55,000 nucleotides of DNA from positions 1-55,000 of the forward strand of contig CACJQE010000003.1 in the NCBI GenBank assembly GCA_902595465.1, in the 5' to 3' direction. Below are positions 42,675 through 53,750 of the stretch, one piece after another (positions within the stretch are counted from its first letter, which is position 1; the number at the start of each line of letters is the position of its first letter). The notes beneath the pieces are model-generated. The model saw only the letters and a list, made by a program, of their open reading frames with translations. It was not told where the DNA came from and made no database searches. The translations under genes and the position numbers were made by a program. The stretch is from an uncultured Pelagibacteraceae bacterium (GTDB lineage: Bacteria; Pseudomonadota; Alphaproteobacteria; Pelagibacterales; Pelagibacteraceae).

Positions 42675-45209
42675 TTATAAGGCACCACAACAATTTTTAA
42701 ATTTTTTTCCAGTAGCTTCACATCTTTCATTTCTAGATATTTTTCCTTCTTTATTTTTTACAAGTAGGCATTTTGGATCATTATTAATATTATCACTAGT
42801 TTTAGTCTGACTATCATCTTTTTCTATTATTCTTAAATTTAGAAGCATTGTTACAAGATCAGTTTTTAATTTTCCCAGTAAATTTTCAAATAATATAAAA
42901 GCTTCTTTTTTGTACTCCACCAAAGGATCTCTTTGTCCATAAGATCTTAAACCAATTACTTGTCTTAATTGTTCAAGGTATTGAATATGTGATTTCCAAT
43001 TTTGATCTATAATTTGTACCAATATTCTTTTTTCAATTTCTTTTCCTTGTTCAATACCTATCAAATTATTTCTTTCCTCTCTATTTTTTGTAAATTTATC
43101 TTTTATTATTTTTTCCATTGTCTTTAAATCTGAATTTAAAATTCTACCTAATTCATCATCGGTTATTGATTTACCTAAAATCTGTTTTAAAGCATTTGGA
43201 AATTCTTTAGAGTTTGGTGATTTTTCGTAAAGAATTTTTTGTCTTTTTAAATTTTCTAAAACTTCCTCAAGAAAAATATCTGAATAATTCTCCTTTTCTT
43301 TCCCATCTATTACATTCTTTCGTTGTTCAAAAATTACATGTCTTTGGTCATTAAGAACATTATCAAATTTAATTAGGGTTTTCCTGATATCAAAGTTTCT
43401 TGCTTCAACTTTTTGTTGTGCTCTTTCAATTGCCTTATTTATCCAAGGATGGTCAATACTTTCACCATCTTTAAGTCCAAGTTTTTCTAACATTGAATTC
43501 ATGGTTTCTGAACCAAACAATCTCATCAAATCATCCTCTAAACTTACAAAAAATATCGAACTACCCTCGTCCCCCTGCCTTCCTGATCGTCCTCTTGCTT
43601 GATTATCAACTCGTCTACTTTCCATTCTTTCTGTCCCAATGACGAATAATCCTCCTTTTTTCTTAACATCCGTTTTTTCAGATTGATCTTGTCCACCCAA
43701 CTTAATATCAACACCTCTTCCTGATATACTTGTTGTAATAATTATGGAATTTAATTTACCAGCGTTTGCAATAATTTCTGCTTCTTTCTCATGGTTTTTT
43801 GCATTTAGAACAATATGTTTTATTTTTTCTTTTTCTAACAAATTCGAGTAATGCTCAGATTTATTTATACTAGATGTGAAAACCAATAGTGGTTGTCCGA
43901 TTTCATTACATTCTTTTATTTTTTGTATTATAGCGTTATCTTTTTCTAAACTTGTTCTAAAGATTTGGTCATTAAGATCATTTCTGATCATATCTTTGTT
44001 AGTAGGTATCTGCAAAACAGGCAAGTTATAGATTTCAAAAAATTCTGCAGATTCTGTCTGTGCCGTTCCTGTGCAACCTGCTAATTTATTATACAACTTA
44101 AAAAAATTTTGATAGGTTATTGATGCTAATGTTTGATTTTCAGCTTTGACTTCTATCCTCTCTTTTGCCTCTAAACTTTGATGAAGTCCATCACCAAATC
44201 TTCTACCTGGTAATTGCCTACCTGTTTGTTCATCAATTATAATTATTTCATTGTCTTTTACTATGTAATCTTTTCCATTCTCAAATAAATAATTTGCTCT
44301 TAACGCTTGATTTACATGGTGAACTAAATGTAAATTTTCAGGATCATAAAAATTATTATTTTTTAAAATACCCGCATCAGAAAATATTTTTTCTACATTA
44401 TCTATTCCATCATTTGTTAATAGTATATTTTTTTCTTTTTCATCTAAATCAAAGTCTGTTTTCTTTAAATTTTTAATTAATTTGTCTACAGCAATATATT
44501 GCATAGTCTTATCCTCTGCAGCTCCAGAAATTACCAAAGGTGTTCTCGCCTCATCTATTAAGCAAGAGTCAATTTCATCAACTATTGCAAAATTATGCTC
44601 TCTCAAGACCATTTCATTTTTTGAATATTTCATATTATCTCTTAAAAAGTCAAAACCTAACTCACTGTTAGTTGCATAAGTTATATCTTTGCTGTAATTT
44701 TCTTTTCGCTCCTCATCTGACTGGTCTGAGTTTATATATCCACAACTTAAACCCAAAAAATTGTATATTTTACCCATGTTTATACTGTCTCTTTTTGCCA
44801 AGTAATCATTAACTGTAACTATATGAACGCCTCTTTTTTCTAATGCGTTAAGGTACGCTGCAAGAACAATGGTAAGTGTTTTGCCTTCACCTGTCTTCAT
44901 CTCTGCAATCTTATTCTCATGTAATGCAATACCACCGATTAGTTGAACATCGAAATGTCTTTCATTACTTATTCTTTTTGAAGCTTCTCTTACTAGCGCA
45001 AATGCCTCTGGCAATATATTGTTTAATTTTTCTCCTTCTTTTAATCTGGAAATAAATTCATTTGTTCTTAATGGAAATTTTTTATCTTCAAATTTGTTAA
45101 CTTTAGTTTCTAGAAAGTTAATTTCTTTTACAATTTTCTGGATTCTGTCTAATTCTTTTTGATTACCACTTTTTATAAATTTACTAATAATGTTTAAAGG
45201 ATTAAGCAT
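42675..45209 (-). CDS. secA: Preprotein translocase subunit SecA
   Basis: SecA is the ATPase motor of Sec export. The 844-aa protein has EMKTGEGKTLTIVLAAYLNA (Walker A), DYLAKRDS, IVDEIDSCLIDEARTPLVIS (Walker B region), ATNSELGFDFLRDNM, IITTSISGRGVDIKLGG and ESRRVDNQARGRSGRQGDEG. The C-terminal metal site is degenerate: RNERCEATGKKFKNCCG where CxCxnCC/H is expected, so the second Cys of the first pair is lost. It is a single gene divergent from argJ. Confidence 0.96.
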   Translation of the reverse strand: MLNPLNIISKFIKSGNQKELDRIQKIVKEINFLETKVNKFEDKKFPLRTNEFISRLKEGEKLNNILPEAFALVREASKRISNERHFDVQLIGGIALHENKIAEMKTGEGKTLTIVLAAYLNALEKRGVHIVTVNDYLAKRDSINMGKIYNFLGLSCGYINSDQSDEERKENYSKDITYATNSELGFDFLRDNMKYSKNEMVLREHNFAIVDEIDSCLIDEARTPLVISGAAEDKTMQYIAVDKLIKNLKKTDFDLDEKEKNILLTNDGIDNVEKIFSDAGILKNNNFYDPENLHLVHHVNQALRANYLFENGKDYIVKDNEIIIIDEQTGRQLPGRRFGDGLHQSLEAKERIEVKAENQTLASITYQNFFKLYNKLAGCTGTAQTESAEFFEIYNLPVLQIPTNKDMIRNDLNDQIFRTSLEKDNAIIQKIKECNEIGQPLLVFTSSINKSEHYSNLLEKEKIKHIVLNAKNHEKEAEIIANAGKLNSIIITTSISGRGVDIKLGGQDQSEKTDVKKKGGLFVIGTERMESRRVDNQARGRSGRQGDEGSSIFFVSLEDDLMRLFGSETMNSMLEKLGLKDGESIDHPWINKAIERAQQKVEARNFDIRKTLIKFDNVLNDQRHVIFEQRKNVIDGKEKENYSDIFLEEVLENLKRQKILYEKSPNSKEFPNALKQILGKSITDDELGRILNSDLKTMEKIIKDKFTKNREERNNLIGIEQGKEIEKRILVQIIDQNWKSHIQYLEQLRQVIGLRSYGQRDPLVEYKKEAFILFENLLGKLKTDLVTMLLNLRIIEKDDSQTKTSDNINNDPKCLLVKNKEGKISRNERCEATGKKFKNCCGAL

Positions 45210-45268
45210 ATTTTTGATGTTTTAATAATTATAAATTATATAGTTGTTTATTTAAAAAATTAAATAGC

Positions 45269-46570
45269 ATGGATTTTGATATAAACAACTTTTTTGACAA
45301 GAAACACAAGGACTCTAAAATAGGTCATTTCCAGGATCTTGAACATATTGATGGAGTTTCTATCTCAACAATCAGCTGTGGTCTTTATGATAAAAAAAGA
45401 GATGACTTAGTTTTATTTTATTTTAGAGATGGGGCAAATTATGCAAATGTATATACAAAATCTTGTTTAGTATCTGAAAACATAAAATGGAATAAAAAAA
45501 TAAAAGATAAAAAAATTTTTGGTATTTTAATCAATACAAGAAACGCAAATGCTTTAACAGGAAATGATGGCTATAACTCTCTTAAAAAAATTTCATTAAA
45601 TTTGTCAAAATTGTTAACATCAAAACAAATAGAAGATGAGGAAAAGCCGAGAGAAATTAACCCAAACCAAATATTATTTGCTTGCACAGGTACCATTGGA
45701 GAAAGATTTCCTGAAAATTTAATTTTAAATAACACTAAAAACTTAGTTGATAAAATAAAATATAATCAAAATAAACTAATTTGGATCAAAGCAGCTCTTG
45801 GAATTATGACAACAGATACCAAACCAAAATTATCAATGGCAGAATGTAAAATAGGTGGTTCCGATATAAAAATATATGGGGTTGCAAAAGGATCAGGAAT
45901 GATATTTCCAAATATGGCAACAACTTTAGGATTTATTTTTACTGATGCCAACATTTCTTCACCAATTTTGAAACAGATACTTAATTTAAATATTAAGACT
46001 ACTTTTAATGCTATAACATGTGATGGTGATACAAGTACAAATGACATGGTTTCATTATTTTCAACAGGCAAAGCAAACAATAAAGAGATAAAAAGTTTTA
46101 AAGATCCAAAATTAAAACAATTCATTAGTAGTGTCCATCAGGTCATGCTAAACTTAGCAAAAAGAGTTGCGAGTGATGGAGAGGGAGCAACAAAATTTGT
46201 TACCATTAAATGCATTAATAGCAAAACGGAGATAGATGCGAAAAATATTTGTTTCTCAATAGCTAACTCACCATTAGTTAAGACAGCAATTTTTGGAGAA
46301 GATCCTAATTGGGGAAGAATCGCAATGGCAATTGGAAAAAGTGGTGCAACTGTTAGACAAGAAAAATTATCTATATTAATGGGATCTAATATGATCTTTA
46401 AAAATGGAAAATTAGATAAAAATTATAATGAAGAGATCCTAAGTGATTATATGAAAAATGAAAATATAGAAATAACAATTGATCTATCTATTGGAATTAA
46501 AAAATTTACAGCATATACTATGGATCTATCTAAGGAGTATATTGAAATTAATTCAGATTACAGATCTTAG
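45269..46570 (+). CDS. argJ: Glutamate N-acetyltransferase / amino-acid acetyltransferase
   Basis: ArgJ transfers acetyl from N-acetylornithine to glutamate, recycling it in arginine synthesis. The 433-aa preprotein has the autocleavage site at NMATTLGFIFTDA (nucleophilic Thr after Ala). Other landmarks are ACTGTIGERFP-like ACTGTIG, CDGDTSTNDMV, ASDGEGATKFV and FGEDPNWGRIAMAIGKSGA. With argB, argD and argF in this window it covers most of the acetylated arginine branch. Confidence 0.94.
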   Translation: MDFDINNFFDKKHKDSKIGHFQDLEHIDGVSISTISCGLYDKKRDDLVLFYFRDGANYANVYTKSCLVSENIKWNKKIKDKKIFGILINTRNANALTGNDGYNSLKKISLNLSKLLTSKQIEDEEKPREINPNQILFACTGTIGERFPENLILNNTKNLVDKIKYNQNKLIWIKAALGIMTTDTKPKLSMAECKIGGSDIKIYGVAKGSGMIFPNMATTLGFIFTDANISSPILKQILNLNIKTTFNAITCDGDTSTNDMVSLFSTGKANNKEIKSFKDPKLKQFISSVHQVMLNLAKRVASDGEGATKFVTIKCINSKTEIDAKNICFSIANSPLVKTAIFGEDPNWGRIAMAIGKSGATVRQEKLSILMGSNMIFKNGKLDKNYNEEILSDYMKNENIEITIDLSIGIKKFTAYTMDLSKEYIEINSDYRS

Positions 46571-46607
46571 GTATTGAAATTCTATAAAATATAATTAAGT
46601 CATTTTG

Positions 46608-47030
46608 GTGATTAAGTATTTACTAAATTGTAAAAATTGCAGTTTTGAGTTTGAAAGCTGGTTTGCTAGCTCAAAAGAATTTGATAAATTAAAAAAACTA
46701 AAGCTTCTTAATTGTCAGCAGTGTAATTCTCAAAAAATAGAAAAGTCTTTGATGAAGCCAAATTTAGCTAATTCTAATTTCAAACAAGATAAAGCTTACA
46801 AGAATAATAAAAATGTTAAAAAAAAATTAAGAGAATATCAAAAATTTGTAAAAGAAAACTTTGAATACGTTGGAGAAAATTTTGCTTATGAAGCTAGATC
46901 TATTCATTATAGTAAAAAAAAGAATAAAAAAAATATTTTTGGCAAAGCATCAATCGAAGATGTTAAGGAACTAAAAGAAGAAGGTATAGAGACAGCAACT
47001 ATTCCATGGATTGAAGATAAGGAAAATTAA
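46608..47030 (+). CDS. DUF1178 family zinc-ribbon-like protein
   Basis: This protein of about 140 aa starts with GTG at 46608 (a TTG codon precedes it). The N terminus has CKNCSFEFESWFASSKEFDK and LNCQQCNS, a zinc ribbon pattern with C-x2-C pairs typical of DUF1178 alphaproteobacterial proteins. The middle is basic, followed by AYEARSIHYSKKKNKK and IEDVKELKEEGIETATIPW. The function is unknown. It overlaps ubiG convergently by 4 bp. Confidence 0.8.
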   Translation: MIKYLLNCKNCSFEFESWFASSKEFDKLKKLKLLNCQQCNSQKIEKSLMKPNLANSNFKQDKAYKNNKNVKKKLREYQKFVKENFEYVGENFAYEARSIHYSKKKNKKNIFGKASIEDVKELKEEGIETATIPWIEDKEN

Positions 47031-47755
47031 CTTTTTTTGTACTTTGTTATATAATTTATAGATTTGTCATTTGAAAGTTTCCACTTATTTAAAAGCGGAT
47101 TAAATTTAACTCCATCAATACTTTTTAATATAAGTGAATTTTTATTGCAGATATTTTCTAGATTTTCAGGTTTTACAAATTTATTCCAATCATGTGTTCC
47201 GATTGGAAGCCATCTCAAAATATATTCAGCTCCTATTATTGCAAATACATAAGATTTTAATGTTTGGTTTAAGGTAGCAATGAACATTAAACCATTATTC
47301 TTTAAAAATTTTGTACTTTGATTTATAAATTTAGGAATATCCTCAACATGTTCAACTATTTCCATGTTTAGAATCACATCAAATTTTGTTTCATAATTAA
47401 AATTCTCTGGAGACTTGTCATGATATTCAATTTTTAAATCACTTTTTTTTAAATGATGTTTTGCAATATCAATATTTTTTTTGGACGCATCGATACCCAC
47501 AACTTCTGCTCCAAGTCTAGCTAAAGGTTCAGATAGTAAACCTCCTCCACATCCAATATCAAGAATACTTATTCCTTTTAATGGTTTGTATGTTGAAGAA
47601 ATGTTAAAGTCTTTAATAATATTGTTTTTAATATACTCTATTCTTATTGGATTAAATTTGTGAAGTGGTTTAAATTTTCCATTAGGATTCCACCATTCTT
47701 CTGCAATTCTATTAAATTTTTCGACTTCTTCCTTGTTTATAGTATTATTGCTCAT
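47027..47755 (-). CDS. ubiG: Ubiquinone biosynthesis O-methyltransferase
   Basis: UbiG performs the two O-methylations in ubiquinone synthesis. The 242-aa SAM methyltransferase has EKFNRIAEEWWNPNGKFKPL, the SAM motif ILDIGCGGGLLSEPLARLGA, VVGIDASKKNI, NMEIVEHVED and FIATLNQTLKSY. The RWLPIGTHDWNKFVKPENL block is diagnostic of UbiG. It is divergent from lysC. Confidence 0.95.
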   Translation of the reverse strand: MSNNTINKEEVEKFNRIAEEWWNPNGKFKPLHKFNPIRIEYIKNNIIKDFNISSTYKPLKGISILDIGCGGGLLSEPLARLGAEVVGIDASKKNIDIAKHHLKKSDLKIEYHDKSPENFNYETKFDVILNMEIVEHVEDIPKFINQSTKFLKNNGLMFIATLNQTLKSYVFAIIGAEYILRWLPIGTHDWNKFVKPENLENICNKNSLILKSIDGVKFNPLLNKWKLSNDKSINYITKYKKS

Positions 47756-47821
47756 TCTTTATTGACATTATAAATAAGATGTATTTTATCAATATTATAA
47801 AGCTTGTAAATAAAACTACCA

Positions 47822-49033
47822 ATGAAAATTATTGTATTAAAATTTGGCGGAACTTCGGTTGGGTCAATTCAAAGAATTAAAAAATTATCTAAAATAATTA
47901 AACTTTATTCAAAAAAATATAGGGTAATAGTTTTGTTATCTGCAATGAGTGGCACCACCAATAAGTTGATAAATATGTCTAGAAACATTAGTGAAAATTT
48001 CCCCGACAATGAATATGACACTTTGGTTTCTGCTGGTGAGCAGATTTCATGTTCATTGTTAGCAGGCCATTTGGCGGCAAGCGGTCTGAAATCTAGGTCT
48101 TGGATGGCTTGGCAAATACCAATTTTAACAGAGGGAAAACACAAATATTCAAGAATTAAATATATAAATAAAACTAAAATTTTAAAATTTTTAAAATCTG
48201 GTGGAATTCCAATTGTTGCTGGATTTCAGGGAGTTGATAAAGATTTAAATATTACAACAATTGGCAGAGGCGGTTCAGATTCTAGTGCAATTATGGTTGC
48301 AAAGTTTTTTAAAGCTGATCGGTGTGTTATATATACAGATGTTGAGGGAGTATATACGACTGATCCAAATAAACTAAATTCTGCAAAAAAAATTAAAAAT
48401 ATTTCTTACGAAGAAATGTTAGAAATGGCCTCATTGGGATCAAAAGTTATGCAACCACACTCAATTCAGGATGCTAGATTAAATAGGATTAATATTGAAG
48501 TAAAATCATCATTTGTAAACAAATCTGGTACATTAATAACTAAAAGAAAAAATATAATTAACAATAAAATTATTACAGGTATTTCATCTACAGATAATGA
48601 CTCAAAGGTAACATTATTAGGTGTAAAAGATAAACCGGGTATCGCAGCATCAATATTCAAACCACTTTCTCAAAATTCTATTAATGTAGATATGGTTGTT
48701 CAAAATATATCATCAAATGGAAAAGAAACCGATCTAACTTTTACAATAAAATCTCATGATTTAAATATAACAAAAAAAATATTAAATAATAATAAAAACA
48801 TTAGATTTAAAAAAATGTTATTTGATAAAAATGTATCTAAAGTATCAATTATAGGTGTTGGTATGGTTGCTACTCCTGGTGTGACTTTTAGAATGTTCCA
48901 AGCGCTTGCTAAACAAAATATTAATATTCAGGTAATTTCTACATCAGAAATCAAAATATCTGTTTTAATAAAAAAAATAAATGTTGCCAAAGCAATAAAT
49001 TGTTTACATAAAGAATTTAAATTAGATAAATGA
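47822..49033 (+). CDS. lysC: Aspartate kinase
   Basis: LysC phosphorylates aspartate, opening the lysine/threonine/methionine branch. The 403-aa protein has [79 protein letters not shown] and two C-terminal ACT domains ([34 protein letters not shown]) for allosteric control. It overlaps ispG by 4 bp. Confidence 0.96.
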   Translation: MKIIVLKFGGTSVGSIQRIKKLSKIIKLYSKKYRVIVLLSAMSGTTNKLINMSRNISENFPDNEYDTLVSAGEQISCSLLAGHLAASGLKSRSWMAWQIPILTEGKHKYSRIKYINKTKILKFLKSGGIPIVAGFQGVDKDLNITTIGRGGSDSSAIMVAKFFKADRCVIYTDVEGVYTTDPNKLNSAKKIKNISYEEMLEMASLGSKVMQPHSIQDARLNRINIEVKSSFVNKSGTLITKRKNIINNKIITGISSTDNDSKVTLLGVKDKPGIAASIFKPLSQNSINVDMVVQNISSNGKETDLTFTIKSHDLNITKKILNNNKNIRFKKMLFDKNVSKVSIIGVGMVATPGVTFRMFQALAKQNINIQVISTSEIKISVLIKKINVAKAINCLHKEFKLDK

Positions 49034-50133
49034 CATCAGAAATTAGACCATTTAGAAAAATAAATAGAAAGAAAACTAAAGAAATAAGTGTTGGAAAAGT
49101 AAAAGTTGGGGGAAATAATCCAATTACAGTTCAGACAATGACAAATACATTGACAACGGATCATAAATCTACCATTGAACAAATTAATAAGGTTACTGAG
49201 GCTGGTGCAGATATAGTCAGAGTTTCATGCCCAGATAGCAACTCAACTAATGCATTAAAAACAATAGTTAAAAATATTGATGTTCCATTGGTTGCAGATA
49301 TTCATTTTCATTATAAGAGAGCAATTGAAGCAGCTGAAAATGGAGCAGATTGCCTGAGAATAAATCCAGGAAATATTGGTGATTTAAGAAGAATTGCTGA
49401 AGTTATATCTGCTGCTAAAGATAATAATTGCTCAGTTAGAATAGGCGTTAATGCTGGATCACTTGAGAAAGACATATTAGAAAAATATAAAGAGCCTTGT
49501 CCTGAAGCTTTAGTGGAAAGCGCTTTGAGAAATATTAAAATAATTGAAGACATGGATTTTTCAAACTTTAAAATTAGCGTTAAATCCTCGGATGTTTTCT
49601 TATCAATTGCAGCTTATAAATTACTATCAAAAAAAACAGATTATCCTCTTCATCTAGGCATAACCGAGGCTGGCAGTTATTTACCTGGCAGCATCAAAAC
49701 TTCTATAGGATTTGGAAGCTTATTATTAGATGGTATCGGAGATACTATAAGAGTATCACTTTCTGATGATCCAGTAGAAGAAATTAAAGTAGGAAATGAA
49801 ATTCTAAAATCCTTAAATTTAAGAAATAGAGGTGTGAAAATAATTTCATGCCCATCTTGTGCAAGACAAGCTTTTCAAGTTATTCAAACTGTAAAAACAT
49901 TAGAAAAAAAATTATCCCATATTAAAGAACCAATAACTTTATCAATTATTGGATGTGTTGTTAATGGTCCAGGGGAAGCAAGTCAAACTGATATAGGAAT
50001 AACAGGTGGTGGCAAAAATACTCATATGTTGTATTTGAACGGTTTAGATACAGAGAAAGTAACAACAAATAATATGATAGATAAAATTGTTTCTTTAGTA
50101 GAGGAAAGAGTTGCAAACCTTCAAAATAAATAA
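49030..50133 (+). CDS. ispG: 4-hydroxy-3-methylbut-2-enyl-diphosphate synthase
   Basis: IspG is the Fe-S enzyme that makes HMBPP in the MEP isoprenoid pathway. The 367-aa protein has [52 protein letters not shown] and the [4Fe-4S] ligands in [10 protein letters not shown] and [10 protein letters not shown]. It is followed by prfA without a gap, so lysC-ispG-prfA-prmC-DUF4167 looks like one unit. Confidence 0.95.
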   Translation: MTSEIRPFRKINRKKTKEISVGKVKVGGNNPITVQTMTNTLTTDHKSTIEQINKVTEAGADIVRVSCPDSNSTNALKTIVKNIDVPLVADIHFHYKRAIEAAENGADCLRINPGNIGDLRRIAEVISAAKDNNCSVRIGVNAGSLEKDILEKYKEPCPEALVESALRNIKIIEDMDFSNFKISVKSSDVFLSIAAYKLLSKKTDYPLHLGITEAGSYLPGSIKTSIGFGSLLLDGIGDTIRVSLSDDPVEEIKVGNEILKSLNLRNRGVKIISCPSCARQAFQVIQTVKTLEKKLSHIKEPITLSIIGCVVNGPGEASQTDIGITGGGKNTHMLYLNGLDTEKVTTNNMIDKIVSLVEERVANLQNK

Positions 50134-51201
50134 ATGCTACCACAGGAAAAAGTTAAAAATTTAATCGATAGACATATAAAACTTGAAAAGGAACTCTCAT
50201 CAGGTGAAGTAAATAAAAATAAGTATGCAGAGATATCCAAGGAGTATTCTGAACTAAGTGATATTATTAAACAAGCAAAAGAATATTTGAATTTTCAAAA
50301 AGATATTCAAGACTTAAACAATATAATAAATGATAAAAGTTCAGACGAAGACATGAGGGAATTTGCCAATAATGAAATTGAGAACTTAAAAAAGAAATAT
50401 TTATTAAACGAAAAAAAACTTAAATTATTTCTACTTCCCAAGGATTTGGCAGACAGCAAAAATGCAATTATTGAAATTAGAGCTGGTACAGGTGGTCTTG
50501 AAGCTAGTCTCTTTGCTTCAGATTTGTATAAAATGTATGAAAAAGTTTGCCAAAAAAAAAAATGGACTATTGAAATAATTTCAATTTCAAAAAGTGATGC
50601 TGGTGGATTAAAGGAAGTAATAGCATTAATAAAAGGTAAAAATATTTATTCTTCTTTAAAATACGAAAGTGGAGTACATAGAGTTCAACGAGTTCCTGAT
50701 ACCGAAACTCAAGGTAGAGTTCATACATCTGCTGCTACAGTGGCTGTTCTACCTGAAGCAGAAGATTTAGACATTAAGTTAGATGAAAAGGATTTAAGAA
50801 TTGACGTATTCAGAAGTAGTGGACCTGGTGGGCAGAGTGTAAATACAACTGACTCGGCTGTAAGGATTACACATATTCCCACAGGTATTGTGGTAAGTCA
50901 ACAAGATGAAAAATCCCAGATCCGGAATAAAGAAAAAGGACTAAAAATTTTAAAATCCAGAATATATGATTATGAAAGACAAAAAATCGATATTGAAAGA
51001 TCAAAAGATAGAAAGAGCAAAATTGGGACAGGTGATAGATCTGAAAGAATAAGAACTTATAATTTTCCTCAAGGCAGAGTGACTGATCACAGAATAAATT
51101 TGACGTTACACAAGTTAGAAGAATTTATGGAAGGTCAGATATTCGATGAGTTTGTTGAAAATTTAAGTTTACAAGCACAGCAAGATGAACTTAGTAAATA
51201 A
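50134..51201 (+). CDS. prfA: Peptide chain release factor 1
   Basis: RF1 ends translation at UAA and UAG. The 355-aa protein contains an N-terminal coiled-coil domain, the codon-recognition tripeptide region ([20 protein letters not shown]), and the catalytic GGQ in [40 protein letters not shown] and the C-terminal [17 protein letters not shown] complete RF1. Its partner methyltransferase PrmC follows. Confidence 0.97.
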   Translation: MLPQEKVKNLIDRHIKLEKELSSGEVNKNKYAEISKEYSELSDIIKQAKEYLNFQKDIQDLNNIINDKSSDEDMREFANNEIENLKKKYLLNEKKLKLFLLPKDLADSKNAIIEIRAGTGGLEASLFASDLYKMYEKVCQKKKWTIEIISISKSDAGGLKEVIALIKGKNIYSSLKYESGVHRVQRVPDTETQGRVHTSAATVAVLPEAEDLDIKLDEKDLRIDVFRSSGPGGQSVNTTDSAVRITHIPTGIVVSQQDEKSQIRNKEKGLKILKSRIYDYERQKIDIERSKDRKSKIGTGDRSERIRTYNFPQGRVTDHRINLTLHKLEEFMEGQIFDEFVENLSLQAQQDELSK

Positions 51202-51205
51202 ATTA

Positions 51206-52051
51206 ATGAATTACTTAGAAACTATAAATTACGGAAATAAAATACTTAAATCTCAAAATATAAATAGTTATAATTTAGATAGTGAATTAATTTTAGCGAA
51301 TGTTTTAAATTCAACAAGAGAGGAAATTTTGACCAATCTTAATAAAAAAGTTGATGATATAAATTTTAATAAATACAATAAATTGATATTTAGAAGAAAA
51401 AATAATGAACCAATAGCTTATATTTTACAGAATAAAGAATTTTGGAAAAATAATTTTATAGTTGATAAAAATGTGCTAATACCCAGGCCAGAAACAGAAA
51501 TAATCGTAGATGAGGTATTAAAATTAACTAATTTCAACTCTTCTAAACAATTTTTAGATATAGGGACCGGATCTGGTTGCATAATCTTATCTGTAATTAA
51601 AGAAAGACCCAAATCACGTGGAACTGCTTTAGACATATCTAAAAAAGCTTTAAAAGTTGCGATAACTAATGCAAAAATGCATCACTTAGAAAATAAAATT
51701 AAATTCATAAATAACGATGTTGACAACCATTATTATAATAAATATGATTTTGTTTTATCTAATCCACCTTACATTGATATATTTAATTTAAAGAGGTTAG
51801 AGAAAAATGTTAGATTATTTGAGCCTATCTTAGCTCTGAAAGCTGGAATTGATGGGTTTAGTGAAATAAAGAAAATAATATATAAAAGTAAAAAATTGCT
51901 AAAATTGAAGGGAAAACTAATCTTTGAGATCGGAAATAATCAAATGCTAAAAAGTGTCATTTTATTAAAAAAAAATGGTTTTTATATTGATAAAATCTGC
52001 AAAGATATTCAATTTTTCCCAAGAGTAATTGTTTCGACAAAGATTAAATAA
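51206..52051 (+). CDS. prmC: Release factor glutamine methyltransferase
   Basis: PrmC methylates the GGQ Gln of release factors. The ATG at 51206 (MNYLETINYG) best fits family N termini; an ATG at 51185 would overlap prfA. The protein of about 281 aa has the SAM motif LDIGTGSGCIILSVI and the catalytic NPPY in FVLSNPPYIDIF, with IPRPETEIIVDEVL before them. It is coupled to prfA, its substrate, and its stop overlaps the DUF4167 start. Confidence 0.94.
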   Translation: MNYLETINYGNKILKSQNINSYNLDSELILANVLNSTREEILTNLNKKVDDINFNKYNKLIFRRKNNEPIAYILQNKEFWKNNFIVDKNVLIPRPETEIIVDEVLKLTNFNSSKQFLDIGTGSGCIILSVIKERPKSRGTALDISKKALKVAITNAKMHHLENKIKFINNDVDNHYYNKYDFVLSNPPYIDIFNLKRLEKNVRLFEPILALKAGIDGFSEIKKIIYKSKKLLKLKGKLIFEIGNNQMLKSVILLKKNGFYIDKICKDIQFFPRVIVSTKIK

Positions 52052-52455
52052 TGAATAATTTTCGCAACAATAATAGAAAAAATAGATTTAAAACTAATGG
52101 TGATAGATTCTTTAGAAAAAGACCGTCGAATAATTCAAAACATCATACAGAATTTAATGCCAATTCAGATTTTAAGCACAGAAATCCTGGAAGAAATAAT
52201 CAAAATGCAGCAAAGCTAGTAGATAAATACAACAACTTAGCAAGAGAAGCCCTATCATCAGGAGATAAAATTTTATCTGAAAGTTATTTTCAACACGCAG
52301 ACCACTTTATGAGAATAGTAAATATGCAAGAGATAAACAAAGATAATGACTTATCTAACAATGTAATAGAACAAAATTTTAAAAAAAAAATTGATAATAT
52401 AAAATCAAAAGAAACTAAAAACGATATCAAAGATCCAATAGTTGAACCAGATTAA
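52051..52455 (+). CDS. DUF4167 family protein
   Basis: This 134-aa protein starts with a very Asn/Arg-rich, probably disordered region (residues about 1-50) and continues with a short helical DUF4167 core: AAKLVDKYNNLAREALSSGD, KILSESYFQHADHFMRIVN. The tail is Lys/Asp-rich. DUF4167 follows prmC in many alphaproteobacteria; RNA binding is often suggested but unproven. It overlaps the convergent M23 gene by 4 bp. Confidence 0.82.
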   Translation: MNNFRNNNRKNRFKTNGDRFFRKRPSNNSKHHTEFNANSDFKHRNPGRNNQNAAKLVDKYNNLAREALSSGDKILSESYFQHADHFMRIVNMQEINKDNDLSNNVIEQNFKKKIDNIKSKETKNDIKDPIVEPD

Positions 52456-53750
52456 TTCATCTTAGTAATGAGGTTTGATTTTAAAACATCGATTTTAATT
52501 TTTGAAACTTCAAATTTCTTTCTTTCTCCACCTTTTAGAATTTTCCCAGAAGGTAACTTAAGTTTTTGTGAATTAACTTTTCTTCCATTCTCAATTACCT
52601 CATAATGTAAGTGAGGACCAGTTGACATCCCTGTTGATCCTACATATCCGATAATTTGGCCTTGTTTCACTCTCACACCTTTTTTTATTCCTCTTCCAAA
52701 TTTAGACATATGTGCATAAACAGTCTGATATATGCTATTATGTTTTATTTTTACACAATTGCCTCCACCTCCGCACCATCCTGCTTTTGTTACTTTTCCA
52801 TCTCCTGATGCCATAATAGGTGTACCTGTCGGTGCCGCAAAGTCAGTACCTGTATGCATTTTTGTGTAACCAAGAATTGGATGTTTCCTTTTTCCATAAG
52901 ATGACGATAATCTTGCACCATTAATTGGTGTTTTCATTAAAGTTTTTTTAATACTTTTTCCATTTTCATCAAAATAGTCAATTTTATTTTTTTCATATTC
53001 ATATTTATAAAGTTGTAAATCTGTATCCTGAAGATTTAGATTTGCAAAAATAATTTGACCTGTATCTACAGAATTTCCATTTTTATCTAAAAATTCTTCA
53101 TATATAATTTGAAAACTATCGTCTTTCCAAATATCTCTTTGAAAATCAACTTGAAATCCATACAATCTTGCAAATTCAATTATAATATTTGGTTTTATAT
53201 TTAACTTAATTGCGCTATTATATAAGCTATCTTTGATAATTGTTTCTTTATAAACTAGCCTCTTAATAAAATCTCTTTTTATTTTTTGTGAAAAAAAACT
53301 ATCTTTATCTGATAATTTTGTAAATTTTATTTCATTTTTCTTGTCTGTCTGAATTATAAATTCTTTAACTTTATTTTCAGATATATTGTCAAACTTAAAC
53401 GTAAGTTTTTGATTAATCTTTAAAATATCTAGAGATTTTTCTTTTAAAATAGTTTTTAAAATCTTTTCTTTTTCCTTTTTTGTAGTATTTAATTTACTAA
53501 TAATACTTTGGTAAGTATCACCAGATTTAGAATTGTAGGTATATGTTGTGTATCTGGGATCTAAATTTTTTGTAACTTCAACAATAGTTTTTTTTAGATA
53601 TATATTATTAATGCTTGATTTGATTTTATTGTTTTGTTCCTCTTTGCTAGTGTTTAATATTATAGTTATAACAATTCCTAAAATTGATATTAAAATTACC
53701 CAAAAGAAAACATAGTAATCCTTAAAGTTATTGATATTTTTAATATTCAC
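52452..53750 (-). CDS. M23 family metallopeptidase
   Basis: This 432-aa envelope protein has an N-terminal TM (residues about 12-32), a LysM/OapA-like region (YNSKSGDTYQSIISKLNTTK), and a C-terminal peptidase M23 (LytM) domain with HTGTDFAAPTGTPI (His and Asp zinc ligands) and GPHLHYEVI (His-x-His). It presumably cleaves peptidoglycan cross-links during growth or division. The final 50 residues are basic. It is the last protein-coding gene before the rRNA leader. Confidence 0.92.
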   Translation of the reverse strand: MNIKNINNFKDYYVFFWVILISILGIVITIILNTSKEEQNNKIKSSINNIYLKKTIVEVTKNLDPRYTTYTYNSKSGDTYQSIISKLNTTKKEKEKILKTILKEKSLDILKINQKLTFKFDNISENKVKEFIIQTDKKNEIKFTKLSDKDSFFSQKIKRDFIKRLVYKETIIKDSLYNSAIKLNIKPNIIIEFARLYGFQVDFQRDIWKDDSFQIIYEEFLDKNGNSVDTGQIIFANLNLQDTDLQLYKYEYEKNKIDYFDENGKSIKKTLMKTPINGARLSSSYGKRKHPILGYTKMHTGTDFAAPTGTPIMASGDGKVTKAGWCGGGGNCVKIKHNSIYQTVYAHMSKFGRGIKKGVRVKQGQIIGYVGSTGMSTGPHLHYEVIENGRKVNSQKLKLPSGKILKGGERKKFEVSKIKIDVLKSNLITKMN

